A DNA stretch of 64,000 bases, taken from the NCBI GenBank assembly GCA_030263475.1, contig SZPC01000008.1, positions 1 through 64,000 of the forward strand, written 5' to 3'. Of this stretch, positions 8,917-17,940 are shown in pieces. A program made the position numbers and the translations under genes. Below the pieces are notes generated by a model that saw nothing but the letters and a program-made list of their open reading frames with translations, was not told the origin of the DNA and did no database searches. Position 1 is the stretch's first letter, and each line of letters opens with the position of its first letter. Source of the stretch: OLB4 sp002050165 (GTDB lineage Bacteria > Bacteroidota > Ignavibacteria > Tepidaquicellales > Tepidaquicellaceae).

Positions 8917-10005
8917 TCATCTTAAACGCGAATATACTTTCGGGTCAAAAGCTTCCCTGATTGCTTCGCCGATGAATACAATACAAAGCAACGTTAGGAA
9001 TAAAGCAATGAGAGGAAATGTTACTAGCCACCAGTTATTTATGTTCTGTAGTCCCTGATCCATTAGCTGTCCCCAACTTGGCGTCGGTGGCGGTAACCCA
9101 AAGCCGAGGAAGTCCAGCGCTACTAATGAAGAAATGTTACCGACGATAGCAAACGGAGCAAAAGAAATTATAGGTACGAGCGAATTCGGAAGGATGTGTT
9201 TAAGAATAATTGTCCTGTTCTTCGCTCCCATAGATACAGCAGCTGAAACGTATTCCCTTGCCTTTTCTCTATAGAACTCTCCGCGGATGTAATAGGTTAT
9301 TCCAATCCATCCGAACAGGGTGAGAATTACAGTTAACAATATAAAGTTAGGCTGTACCAATGAACTTATTATTATGATCACGTAAAGAAACGGCAGGGTT
9401 GACCAAATTTCTATCAATCGTTGCCCGAAGATGTCAATTTTTCCGCCGAAGAAACCGAGTATTGCTCCGATAACCACCCCCAAAATGTAAGAGAACATTG
9501 TCACAACCAAAGCGAAGGAGATTGAAATATTGAAACCGTACATCAACCTTGCAAATACATCTCTGCCGCGATCATCAGTGCCGGCGAAGTTTTGCATTGT
9601 TGGCGGATGTGGTGGTATACCCGGTATTTCCTCGAGAAGGTTCTCATTCGGACTGTACGGATAAAGTGGCATAAGTACCCAATTGTCTCCATCCTGATTG
9701 CTGAATTCCTGCTTCAAAATTCTGTAGTTCGTCTCACCCGGTCTGTCTTGTCCAAAAGTTTTTGCATCGTAAAACTGGAAAACCGGGAAATAATATTCCC
9801 CTTCATAATGAACGATTAATGCATCTTTGTTTATTAATAAAGGGAAAGCAAAAGAGAGCAGATAAAAAAACAAAATAACAAGGAATGAGTAATAGCCCCG
9901 TTTTAAGGTTTTAAACTTTTTCCACCGTTTCATTAATACAGATGTGGAAATTTCCTTACTTTCGTTGGTGTTTTCCGGTTTAGATGTTAGTTCTTTTTCG
10001 GCCAT
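8917..10005 (-). CDS. oppC: Oligopeptide ABC transporter permease OppC
   Basis: A 362-residue inner-membrane permease. After a charged N-terminal tail (about 40 residues) comes a first transmembrane helix ('YYSFLVILFFYLLSFAFPLLI'-like), then a periplasmic region of about 100 residues, then the core of five helices. The EAA loop that contacts the ATPases is visible as YVSAAVSMGAKNRTIILKHI followed by LPNSL. The gene pairs with oppB, which ends 14 bp upstream. The large periplasmic insertion between helices 1 and 2 is typical of the OppC/YejE branch. The substrate cannot be deduced from sequence alone. Confidence 0.92.
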   Translation of the reverse strand: MAEKELTSKPENTNESKEISTSVLMKRWKKFKTLKRGYYSFLVILFFYLLSFAFPLLINKDALIVHYEGEYYFPVFQFYDAKTFGQDRPGETNYRILKQEFSNQDGDNWVLMPLYPYSPNENLLEEIPGIPPHPPTMQNFAGTDDRGRDVFARLMYGFNISISFALVVTMFSYILGVVIGAILGFFGGKIDIFGQRLIEIWSTLPFLYVIIIISSLVQPNFILLTVILTLFGWIGITYYIRGEFYREKAREYVSAAVSMGAKNRTIILKHILPNSLVPIISFAPFAIVGNISSLVALDFLGFGLPPPTPSWGQLMDQGLQNINNWWLVTFPLIALFLTLLCIVFIGEAIREAFDPKVYSRLR

Positions 10006-10019
10006 CAGAAATTTAGTTG

Positions 10020-11057
10020 TTATTTAAACCTAATTCTCGGGTCAATTACAGCGTAAAGCATATCCGAGATGATATTGCCAATCAGCATCAGAAAACTTGA
10101 GATAACTAAAATACCCATAACTGTCGGATAATCGCGCTGAATAATGGAATTAAAACCAAGTAATCCCATACCGTCAATATTGAATACCTTTTCAATCAGG
10201 AAACTTCCGGCAAGAACAAGGGAGAGAAAATGTCCTAATCCGGTAGCAATTGGTATCAGAGAATTTCTCAACGCATGTTTGAAAATAACTTTTTTCTCCG
10301 AAATCCCTTTTGCGAACGCAGTTTTAACGTAATCCTGACTTAAGTTTTCAATCACAGAATTTTTTGTAAGGATAGTAAGGGTAGCAAAACTTCCGGTTAA
10401 ATAAGCAGCAACCGGAAGAACAGTATGGTACAACTGATCCAGAATTTGTTGGAAAAACGAGAGGTATTCGAAATCATCCGATCTGAATCCGCCTAGAGGA
10501 AACACATCCCAGAAGCTTCCACCACCGAATAATACAAGCATAATTGCGCCAAATGCAAAGCCGGGCATGGCATATCCGGCAAATACAATTACAGAACTTG
10601 TGAAATCGAAAACTGAGCCGTTCTTAACAGCTTTCATAACGCCAAGCGGAACGCAGATTGCGTATGAGAGTATGAAGCCAATTAACCCGAAATATATTGA
10701 TACCGGAAACCGTTGGGTGATAACGTCCCATACAGGTTCGGCGTAAACGTACGATCTACCCAGGTCAAATGAAAGCAGGTTGCCTAACCACCGGATGTAT
10801 CTCTCGTGTATCGGAAGGTCGAAACCATAGAAACGTTTCATTTCCTCCAGTGCGGATTCGGGAATATTAATTGCCCCGGAAGTACCGGTACCCGTAGGGC
10901 CTACTTCACCGCCCGGAGCACCCATCCCCCGAAGTTTCATTAACTCCATCTCGAGCGGTCCACCGGGAACAACCTGAAGTATGATAAATGTAATTAAGGT
11001 TATCCCAAGAAATGTTGGAACAATCAGTAAAAACCTTCTAACGAAATATGAAATCAT
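10020..11057 (-). CDS. oppB: Oligopeptide ABC transporter permease OppB
   Basis: A 345-residue inner-membrane permease starting MISYFVRRFLLIVPTFLGIT, the hallmark N-terminal helix of OppB/DppB/YejB. A periplasmic segment rich in Gly/Glu follows (MELMKLRGMGAPGG region), then 'RYIRWLGNLLSFDLGRSYVY', then the five-helix core. The EAA motif is 'QDYVKTAFAKGISEKKVIFK' followed by HALRNSLIP. It forms the channel with OppC. The gene starts 81 bp downstream of the proximal binding-protein gene in the same leftward operon. Confidence 0.93.
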   Translation of the reverse strand: MISYFVRRFLLIVPTFLGITLITFIILQVVPGGPLEMELMKLRGMGAPGGEVGPTGTGTSGAINIPESALEEMKRFYGFDLPIHERYIRWLGNLLSFDLGRSYVYAEPVWDVITQRFPVSIYFGLIGFILSYAICVPLGVMKAVKNGSVFDFTSSVIVFAGYAMPGFAFGAIMLVLFGGGSFWDVFPLGGFRSDDFEYLSFFQQILDQLYHTVLPVAAYLTGSFATLTILTKNSVIENLSQDYVKTAFAKGISEKKVIFKHALRNSLIPIATGLGHFLSLVLAGSFLIEKVFNIDGMGLLGFNSIIQRDYPTVMGILVISSFLMLIGNIISDMLYAVIDPRIRFK

Positions 11058-11138
11058 AAATTCATCCTGATTTTAGAGCTGCTTGATTCAATTTTATTTT
11101 TCCAGTTAACGCCAATAAATCCGATGATGATTAGTTAA

Positions 11139-13043
11139 CTATTTTTTAACAGTCGTCCAGTATTTGTTCTCAACTTCTCCCATGTCCAGCTTAATAGAAT
11201 TATCTTTTTTTGCTTCTTCATATCGGGCGAGCTTTTCCGGATCGTTGTACCAGATCGATACTAATGTAAGGTAATTTCCGGTTCTTGAAATCATCCACTC
11301 GGGGTAACCGAATTTATTATGAAACGCTATCCTTTGATATGGAGCATACCACCCGAAGGCATAAGGTTGCATTTCAGTTGCAATCTTATCAATTTCTCTG
11401 ATGAGTTGAATCCTTTTCTCTCTGTCAAATTCAATATTGTATGCTTCGCAAAGTTCATTAATCCTGTCATTTTTAATCCCCGGCCAGTTTGTTGAGTTCT
11501 GTGCATCTGCAGTACCGGGACCCATCGAACTTTCCGGGTTTGGAATGCTTAACCCGGACCAGTTAATGGTTATCATGTTGAAGTTTCTTTCGTTGCCGAG
11601 TTTAAAGTTCGTTGTTCCGTCAATTTCTCTGAGGATCAGATTAATACCGGCTTTCTTGCAGTCCTCCTGAAAGATCGTAAGGTACCTATCCGCGCCTTTT
11701 GTGTATGGTAATTCTAATGTAAGCACCTGTCCGTTTTTAACAAGGTAACCTTGATCATTTTTAGTTGTCCATCCCGCTTCAGCAAGTAATCTGACAGCTT
11801 CATCGAAATCATATTTCATTTTTGGATTGTCAGGGTTTTCGTAAACCGATCCGGGAAAAAATGAATAAGTAAGAAAGTAGCTGTTATAAAAAAGTCGCTC
11901 GTTAAATAGTTCACGATTATAAAGGTGCGCAATAGCCTTCCTCATTCTGATATCATCAAACGGTGGTTTCCTCATATTGAAACAAATTCCTGAGACCCCG
12001 TTTGGTACTTCGTTAAAAATTTTCCTTTTGAGAATCAAACCTCTATTATATTCTTCAAAGTCAAACCTTTCCTCCCACCATTGAGCGCGGTTAACGCTTA
12101 TTACGTCAAGTTCGCCTTTTTTAAACTTTTCAAATTCGAGACCATCATCCTGAACAACTTCGAAACGAATGAGATCAAAATTATATAACCCTTTATTTGC
12201 TTCACTATTCTCAGCCCAGTAATCGCTTCTCCTCCGGATCATGATTGAATTGCCTTTGTTTATGTCAGCTTGTTGAATTAAGTAGGGACCGGTACCGGGT
12301 ACAAATTCAAATTGATACTTGTTAAGATAGTCACCACCGGAAATTCCTCCGATATAATGGGCAGGTAAAATTGACATAGAAACGGAAAAATAGAGGAACA
12401 ATCGCCAATTGAGTTCTTTTGTTTTTACTTTTACGATATACTTGCTGAGCGCGACAGGTTCCTCGTATGAACCATACAAAATATTTGAGTAAGCTTCGAG
12501 GATACCCGGATCAACGAGCAGTTTCCAAGTTGCGATTACATCTTCTGAAGTTACCGGTTTACCGTCAGCCCACCTTGCATCAGGATTGATCCTGAAAGTG
12601 TATTCAAGTTTATCTTCAGAAATTTTCCAGTGAGTTGCAAGCGACGGAATGTATTCTTCAGTTACCGGATCAAGGGAGAGAAGAGTTTCGTACATCAACC
12701 CTTCTGCCATACTATTGAAATATGAATTAGCATCTTTTCCAATGGTTCTGAGAGTTCCGGGGAAATCGGGAATTGACATAACCAGTTGTCCACCTTTGAC
12801 CGCATCCGGACTGCCGAGCTTGTTTATATCAACTTCTTTAACTGTTTGCCAACCTTCGCCGGTAAATCCTTCGCCACCGTCTTCAGCTGAAACTGACGGG
12901 TCTGCTCCGGGTGGTGTATCGAATTTTTTAATTGAAACCGTTTCGCTGTTAAAGGTTACCTGTCGCTTTTTTGTGCCACATCCGGCGATTATTACTGCAA
13001 TCAGTAAGAAAATAGCGTTGAGAAGAATTTTATTTAATCTCAT
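11139..13043 (-). CDS. Peptide ABC transporter substrate-binding lipoprotein (family 5), copy 1
   Basis: A 634-residue lipoprotein. The signal peptide ends in the lipobox IIAGC with Cys22, so it is anchored at the periplasmic face. The mature part matches the solute-binding family 5 (OppA/DppA) fold, with an N-terminal 'DARWADGKPVTSEDVIATWK' motif and two lobes. Substrate is delivered to OppB-OppC. Directly after the lipobox is a stretch of 30 residues identical to copy 2, containing TPPGADPSVSAEDGGEGF. Such linkers usually diverge. Copy 2 lies 37 bp upstream. The two proteins are clearly paralogous and probably differ in peptide preference. The exact ligand is unknown. Confidence 0.92.
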   Translation of the reverse strand: MRLNKILLNAIFLLIAVIIAGCGTKKRQVTFNSETVSIKKFDTPPGADPSVSAEDGGEGFTGEGWQTVKEVDINKLGSPDAVKGGQLVMSIPDFPGTLRTIGKDANSYFNSMAEGLMYETLLSLDPVTEEYIPSLATHWKISEDKLEYTFRINPDARWADGKPVTSEDVIATWKLLVDPGILEAYSNILYGSYEEPVALSKYIVKVKTKELNWRLFLYFSVSMSILPAHYIGGISGGDYLNKYQFEFVPGTGPYLIQQADINKGNSIMIRRRSDYWAENSEANKGLYNFDLIRFEVVQDDGLEFEKFKKGELDVISVNRAQWWEERFDFEEYNRGLILKRKIFNEVPNGVSGICFNMRKPPFDDIRMRKAIAHLYNRELFNERLFYNSYFLTYSFFPGSVYENPDNPKMKYDFDEAVRLLAEAGWTTKNDQGYLVKNGQVLTLELPYTKGADRYLTIFQEDCKKAGINLILREIDGTTNFKLGNERNFNMITINWSGLSIPNPESSMGPGTADAQNSTNWPGIKNDRINELCEAYNIEFDREKRIQLIREIDKIATEMQPYAFGWYAPYQRIAFHNKFGYPEWMISRTGNYLTLVSIWYNDPEKLARYEEAKKDNSIKLDMGEVENKYWTTVKK

Positions 13044-13080
13044 AATGAACTTTTTTTATATTGGAAAAATTACTGCAGGT

Positions 13081-15048
13081 TTACTCTTCAACAGACTGAT
13101 AGTCAACTTTTTCCGTGCTTTCCGCATCACGCAGCTCCTTGATTTTCATCCAATATTTGGATTCCATATTGCCGATTGTCATTGATTTACTATTATCAGC
13201 CCTCGCTGCAGCGTAACTGTCATTTTTCTCCGGGTCAATGAACCATAGTACCGGTATGGTTAAATAATCATTAGTTCTTGTTAGTACACTTTTCGGAAAA
13301 CCAAATTTGTTATGAAAAGCTAAATTAATTGACGGATAATACCATGCTAACGCATAAGGGACAAGTGAAGTTTGAATACTGTCAATTTCCCTGATTATTT
13401 CAATTCTCCTTTTTCTATCGAATGTGATGTTGTATTCTTCACAAAGTTGGTCAATTCGTTGATTTTTTATTCCCGGCCAATTGGTTGTATTGGGTTCATC
13501 GGCAGTATTGGATTTTACGCTACTCTCAGGGTTTGGAAAAACCAATCCGCTCCATGCGGCATATAGGATTTCAAAATTCCGTTCGTTACCTAATTTGAAG
13601 TTAGTGGGACCGTCAACCTGTCTGAGATTTAATTTTATGCCGGCTTTCTTCAGGTCCTCCTGATAAATCGTGAGAAATTGTTCAAGCGCCGGTGAACCGT
13701 ATGGCAGCTCGACTTCAAAAATTTTTCCGTCTTTAACCAGATAACCATCACTATTTTTTTGCGTCCATCCGGCTTCAGAGAGTAATTTAACGGCTTCATC
13801 GTAATTGTACCGGATTTTTATATTATCAGGATTTTGATAAGGCGAGTTTTCATAGTAAGAATCGAGCAGACCGATCATATTGTCGTACAATCGCTCTTTA
13901 AATTTCTCTCTATCGAATAGATATGCAAATGCTTTCCTTATTCTGATATCATCGAAAGGTGGTCTCCGCATATTAAAGCATAAACCGCGCGTACCTGCCG
14001 GTTGCTCGTTGAATATCATTTTGCGCTGAATTAAACCTCTCTTCACGAGGTCGTTGTCCGCCAGTTCTTTCCAGTATTTTACTCTGGTAATCCCTGAAAG
14101 GTCAACTACATCAATATCACCCTTTTTGAATTTTTCAAATTCAAGGTTTGGATCTTTAACGATTTCAAATCTCACAAGATCAAAGTTATTCAATCCGGTG
14201 TTCCATCTCTCATTTGCAGCCCAATAATCGCTTCGTCTCCTGATGATAATGTGTTGTCCTTTCTGTATGTCTTCCTTTTGGATGAGATAGGGTCCGCTTC
14301 CCGGGATAAATTCGAATTGATATTTCTCAATGTATTCGCCTCCTTTCAAACCACTTATGTAGTGTGCCGGAAGTATTTGCATCGAAGCTGCAAAATAAAG
14401 GAATTGTCTCCAGTTTAAATGTTTGGTTTTAACGGATACGATGTATTTACTTAATGCGACAGGTTCTTCATAAGTCTGATACAGAATATTAGTGTAAGCT
14501 TCGAGTATACCCGGATCAACGAGCAGTTTCCACGTCGCGATAACGTCTTCGGAAGTTACCGGTTTCCCGTCTGCCCAGCGTGCATTAGGGTTTATTCTGA
14601 ATGTGAACTCTTTTTTGTCTTCGGAGATTTTCCAGTGAGTTGCGAGCAGTGGCATGAAGTCTTCGGTAATAGGATCCAGCGAGAGTAACGATTCATACAT
14701 CATGCTTGCTGCTGCGCTGTTGAAATATGAGTTTGACTCTTTCCCTACCGTTCTTAATGTGGCGGGAAAGTCAGGAATTGAAAGTATTATTTCGCCACCT
14801 TTAATCGCTTCAGGGTTTCCGATTGTGTTATAATCCGTGTTAGTTTCCCAACCTTCGCCGGTGAATCCTTCGCCACCGTCTTCGGCAGATACGGACGGAT
14901 CCGCTCCCGGTGGTGTATCAAATTTCTTAATTGATACCGGTTGAGTATTTAAATTTCTTTTTTCTTTTCTATTATCTCCACAGGAGAATACAATAGATGA
15001 AATGATGATTACTAATAGTGGAAAGTAAAACGATTTGCTTAAATTCAT
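13081..15048 (-). CDS. Peptide ABC transporter substrate-binding lipoprotein (family 5), copy 2
   Basis: The 655-residue first gene of the importer operon. The signal peptide leads to lipobox VFSC with Cys23. The family 5 binding-protein body shares long near-identical stretches with copy 1 ('RWADGKPVTSEDVIATWKLL', 'LHYISGLKGGEY'-like) and the same linker. Within the linker the two genes differ at roughly eleven bases in about ninety, all silent, so the amino-acid sequence is under selection. C-terminal residues after about 635 ('ELRDAESTEKVDYQSVEE') are an acidic tail absent from copy 1. A strong -35 with a -10 ending 5 bp before the ATG suggests transcription starts at or next to the start codon. 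Confidence 0.92.
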   Translation of the reverse strand: MNLSKSFYFPLLVIIISSIVFSCGDNRKEKRNLNTQPVSIKKFDTPPGADPSVSAEDGGEGFTGEGWETNTDYNTIGNPEAIKGGEIILSIPDFPATLRTVGKESNSYFNSAAASMMYESLLSLDPITEDFMPLLATHWKISEDKKEFTFRINPNARWADGKPVTSEDVIATWKLLVDPGILEAYTNILYQTYEEPVALSKYIVSVKTKHLNWRQFLYFAASMQILPAHYISGLKGGEYIEKYQFEFIPGSGPYLIQKEDIQKGQHIIIRRRSDYWAANERWNTGLNNFDLVRFEIVKDPNLEFEKFKKGDIDVVDLSGITRVKYWKELADNDLVKRGLIQRKMIFNEQPAGTRGLCFNMRRPPFDDIRIRKAFAYLFDREKFKERLYDNMIGLLDSYYENSPYQNPDNIKIRYNYDEAVKLLSEAGWTQKNSDGYLVKDGKIFEVELPYGSPALEQFLTIYQEDLKKAGIKLNLRQVDGPTNFKLGNERNFEILYAAWSGLVFPNPESSVKSNTADEPNTTNWPGIKNQRIDQLCEEYNITFDRKRRIEIIREIDSIQTSLVPYALAWYYPSINLAFHNKFGFPKSVLTRTNDYLTIPVLWFIDPEKNDSYAAARADNSKSMTIGNMESKYWMKIKELRDAESTEKVDYQSVEE

Positions 15049-15053
15049 TAAAT

Positions 15054-15082
15054 AGGATATGATTGAGTGTTTCGATTGTCAA
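15054..15082 (-). promoter_or_regulatory. Candidate promoter of the peptide importer operon
   Basis: On the - strand a perfect TTGACA (15077-15082) is followed after 17 bp by TATCCT (15054-15059). Only five bases (ATTTA) separate it from the ATG of the first binding-protein gene. If used, the mRNA would begin at about the A of the start codon, giving a leaderless message. No operator repeat was recognised. Confidence 0.4.
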
Positions 15083-15291
15083 TATAAAAAACGAATTTGA
15101 AAATTAATAGTTTTTTAAAACTGCCTTTGAGAATATATGAATACTTTAATTGATTTTTTCCTTTCCGGTTTCCGTGAGACGAAATATTTTCGTGGTAGCT
15201 CTTTTATTTTAACAAAATTTTTTTTCTGCTTTCGTAACTTTAATAAGTTTTAAAAAACTTTTTAAATTAGTAATATGCAGGCAAAATCAAA

Positions 15292-15297
15292 TATAAT
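15292..15297 (+). promoter_or_regulatory. Candidate -10 element of the sugar dehydrogenase-like gene
   Basis: A perfect TATAAT hexamer ends six bases before the ATG at 15304. No good -35 lies 16-18 bp upstream (TAGTAA is the best), so this is weak evidence. Start at or next to the ATG would again imply a very short or absent leader. The 255-bp divergent interval 15049-15303 contains nothing else recognisable. Confidence 0.3.
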
Positions 15298-15303
15298 TTA
15301 CCA

Positions 15304-16758
15304 ATGAATTTTCAGAAAACACTCTTTCTTTTAGTTGCTTTTAGTTTTGTGATTGTTACAAACAGCGATGCTCAGTACAGCTGGGTATCAGCATTTCCGA
15401 ACCTACCAACTTTCAGCAGACCGATTGACATGAAGTTACCACCTGATTCCACCAATCGGATTTTCATAGTTCAGCAAAGGGGAATAATATGGTATTTCAT
15501 GAATACTCCGACTGTATCGGTTCGTGATACTTTTTTGAACATAAGCGACAGGGTAGAGCAATCGGGTTCCGAGACCGGATTGTTGGGCCTTGCATTTCAC
15601 CCTGATTTTGCAAACAATGGTTATTTCTACGTAAACTACACCACAAATTCAGGGGGCAGGCTCTCCCGCATTTCGAGATTCAATCTTGAAGCCGGCAATC
15701 CAAACAAGGGAGATGAAAGCTCGGAATTGATTCTGATTACTGTCTCTCAACCGTATTCAAATCACAACGGAGGCTGTGTTGAGTTTGGTCCCGACGGTTA
15801 CCTTTATATAGCTTTCGGTGATGGTGGTTCAGGTGGCGACCCGGGCAATCGTGCGCAGGATGTTACAACTTTCCTTGGAAAACTTCTGAGAATTGATGTA
15901 GATACAACTCATGGCGCATTGAATTACGGTATTCCACCAACTAATCCGTTTGCGGATACAACCGCGTCTAATGTAAAAAAAGAAATTTATACCTGGGGTA
16001 TGAGAAATACCTGGAAGTTTTCGTTTGATAAAGAACTAGATAGCCTTTGGGCGGCAGATGTAGGCCAGACTGCTAGGGAAGAAATTGACGTTATCAGAAC
16101 TCCCGGGAACTACGGTTGGCGGTGTTATGAGGGATTCCTGCCATACAATACTTCCGGATGCGGACCTTCGTCGAATTATATTTTCCCGGTTTTTGATTAT
16201 CCGCGATCTGAAGGGATTTCAATTACCGGTGGTTACGTTTACAGAGGTACAAAATATCCTGAACTTCAGGGTAAGTATATTTACGGTGATTACGGTTCCG
16301 GGAAAACCTGGGCGTTAACGCATGAAAACGGAAATACTTCAAACGCTCTGCTTGAGGAAACAAATTTTTCGATTTCATCTTTTGGGCAGGATAAAGCTGG
16401 TGAGCTTTATTTATTGCAGTACAGTTCTTCTGGGCGCATTTATAAACTTGAAGGACCGTCGAATGTTAACCCTGTCAATAATGAGACACCTTCGGAATAC
16501 AAACTAAATCAAAACTTCCCGAACCCGTTCAATCCGGTCACGAAAATTAATTTCTCATTGCCGGAATCAAGCAAAATTTCGTTGAAAGTTTTTGATTTAA
16601 GCGGAAAACTTGTTCAGACTTTAGTTGATAACCAAACTTTAAATGCGGGTAATTATTCCAGCTCTTTCAACGGTGATAATTTACCCTCAGGAATTTATAT
16701 TTGCAGGTTCGATACAGAAAAATTTTCGGACTCAAAACGTATGGTACTCCTCAAATAA
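15304..16758 (+). CDS. Secreted PQQ-type glucose/sorbosone dehydrogenase-like protein with T9SS tail
   Basis: A 484-residue protein with a signal peptide (residues 1-23, ending SDAQ). Residues about 35-390 form a six-bladed propeller of the soluble glucose/sorbosone dehydrogenase (GSDH, YliI/Gdh-B) family. 'GSETGLLGLAFHPDFANNGY', 'HNGGCVEFGPDGYLYIAFGD', 'GKLLRIDVDT', 'ETWGMRNTWKFSFD'-like and 'ADVGQTAREEIDVI' are all in family positions, including the catalytic-type His in HNGG. Residues about 400-484 are a T9SS sorting domain (LNQNFPNPFNP, 'LKVFDLSGKLVQTLV', KRMVLLK). The likely role is oxidation of aldoses outside the cell with PQQ, but many family members are not proven dehydrogenases. It is followed by a strong terminator and so is probably a single-gene unit. 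Confidence 0.87.
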   Translation: MNFQKTLFLLVAFSFVIVTNSDAQYSWVSAFPNLPTFSRPIDMKLPPDSTNRIFIVQQRGIIWYFMNTPTVSVRDTFLNISDRVEQSGSETGLLGLAFHPDFANNGYFYVNYTTNSGGRLSRISRFNLEAGNPNKGDESSELILITVSQPYSNHNGGCVEFGPDGYLYIAFGDGGSGGDPGNRAQDVTTFLGKLLRIDVDTTHGALNYGIPPTNPFADTTASNVKKEIYTWGMRNTWKFSFDKELDSLWAADVGQTAREEIDVIRTPGNYGWRCYEGFLPYNTSGCGPSSNYIFPVFDYPRSEGISITGGYVYRGTKYPELQGKYIYGDYGSGKTWALTHENGNTSNALLEETNFSISSFGQDKAGELYLLQYSSSGRIYKLEGPSNVNPVNNETPSEYKLNQNFPNPFNPVTKINFSLPESSKISLKVFDLSGKLVQTLVDNQTLNAGNYSSSFNGDNLPSGIYICRFDTEKFSDSKRMVLLK

Positions 16759-16780
16759 CCGAGAGGTATATTGCAATCAT

Positions 16781-16811
16781 AAAGGCGGTTTTCCAACCGC
16801 CTTTTTTTTTA
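16781..16811 (+). terminator. Intrinsic terminator after the sugar dehydrogenase-like gene
   Basis: GGCGGTT (16784-16790) pairs with AACCGCC (16795-16801) around a TTCC loop and is followed by nine T residues. It is a textbook Rho-independent terminator, 23 bases after the stop codon. Confidence 0.92.
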
Positions 16812-16934
16812 CGGTTATGAAATGAAGATTAATATAAAATAGTTAAATCCGGATACGAATGAAATTTTACACTATGATTTTATCAAGCTCTATTTCAATG
16901 CTTATGCGTTTCAATAATACTGAAGAATTGATAA

Positions 16935-17184
16935 CTTTACAGTTTTAATTTACAAACGACTCCGGCAGGAACAATAATTCAGCCAGCGGATTACACCGTT
17001 GCCACAGGTGAAACAAGCTTTGATCTTGTATATAAGTGTAAATTATGATGACCCGGGAAATTTTCAGTTTTATATTTGAAGCAAATTTGATATCTCGTTA
17101 ATACCTGTTAAACTCAGGTGGTCACAAGTTTATAATTCAAGAGATTACAGGAGTTGTTATTTACTAACCGAATATTTTTATTAA
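16935..17184 (+). pseudogene. Eroded remnant of an unidentified gene
   Basis: The 391-bp interval 16813-17203 has no intact ORF but keeps coding-like text. Frame 16935 reads TTPAGTIIQPADYTVATGET, then SFDLVY, before a TGA at 17046. The adjacent frame, from about 17032, continues ISVNYDDPGNFQFYI, hits a TGA at 17077, then reads FDISLIPVKLRWSQVYNSRD, then YRSCYLLTEYFY and a TAA. This looks like one frameshift plus one stop in a formerly secreted or surface protein. No family was recognised, and chance open sequence cannot be excluded. Confidence 0.4.
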
Positions 17185-17203
17185 CAATATTAAATTAAAT
17201 AAA

Positions 17204-17935
17204 ATGAGAAGAGATATTTCAAAATGGTTTAGTCCGATCCTAAATAAAGATATGGAAATTGTAGCGTACGGTCATCATGGTTTTGCGCTTTTGCTGTTGC
17301 CGACGGCTGCTGCAGATTTTCTTGAGTATGAGAGGTTTCATATGATTGAAACGCTTGAACCATTCATTGATGCAGGAAAACTAAAAGTATATTCCATTAA
17401 TAGTATTAACTCTGAATCGTGGCTTAACGACGAAATGCCCGGATTTGCTAAAGCTCAGAGACAAGTTCAATTCAATGACTATGTAAATTTTGAAGTCGTG
17501 CCTTACATTAACAATGACTGTAAAGGTGAAGTCCCGGTTTACTTATCAGGCGCATCGCTTGGCGCGCTTCATTCCGCAAATATTTTTTTCCGCCGACCGG
17601 ATATTTACGCCGGTTTTATCGCTATGAGCGGTTCATACGATTTGAAGGATTACACAAAAGGTTACTTTGATGATACTGTTTATTTCAATTCACCTTTAGA
17701 TTATTTACCTCGTCTGGAAGATGAAAATATCCTGAACCAAATGAGGTTTCACAAGAAATTAATAATTGCGACCGGGCAGGGGAACTACGAAAATCCTCAG
17801 TCATCAAAAACTCTTTCAGCGGTTTTGGATTCGAAAAACATTCCGCATGAACTAGATATTTGGGGTCACGATATGCCGCACGACTGGCCAACTTGGAGGA
17901 AAATGTTACCTTATTTTATCGAAACCCGATTTTAA
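17204..17935 (+). CDS. Putative alpha/beta-hydrolase esterase
   Basis: A 243-residue cytoplasmic protein of the putative esterase (esterase D/PHB depolymerase-like) group. The nucleophile elbow G-A-S-L-G places the catalytic Ser at 118 ('PVYLSGASLGALHS'). A C-terminal His-containing loop 'WGHDMPHDWPTW' (His222/His226) supplies the triad base. 'YAGFIAMSGSYDLK' is the usual strand after the elbow. The natural ester is unknown. The gene ends 5 bp before glgA, so the two are probably co-transcribed. A link with polysaccharide metabolism would be inference from position only. Confidence 0.8.
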   Translation: MRRDISKWFSPILNKDMEIVAYGHHGFALLLLPTAAADFLEYERFHMIETLEPFIDAGKLKVYSINSINSESWLNDEMPGFAKAQRQVQFNDYVNFEVVPYINNDCKGEVPVYLSGASLGALHSANIFFRRPDIYAGFIAMSGSYDLKDYTKGYFDDTVYFNSPLDYLPRLEDENILNQMRFHKKLIIATGQGNYENPQSSKTLSAVLDSKNIPHELDIWGHDMPHDWPTWRKMLPYFIETRF

Positions 17936-17940
17936 CTGTA

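Noticed and set aside
12649..13185. 178-aa + strand ORF opposite the first binding-protein gene
   Set aside because: It lies wholly over two well-supported - strand lipoprotein genes and has no recognisable motif. It follows the silent-site composition of those genes.
17860..17940. N-terminal extension of glycogen synthase
   Set aside because: The extension overlaps the esterase gene and precedes the universal N-terminus MKVAFLTSECFPYVKTGG that starts at 17941.
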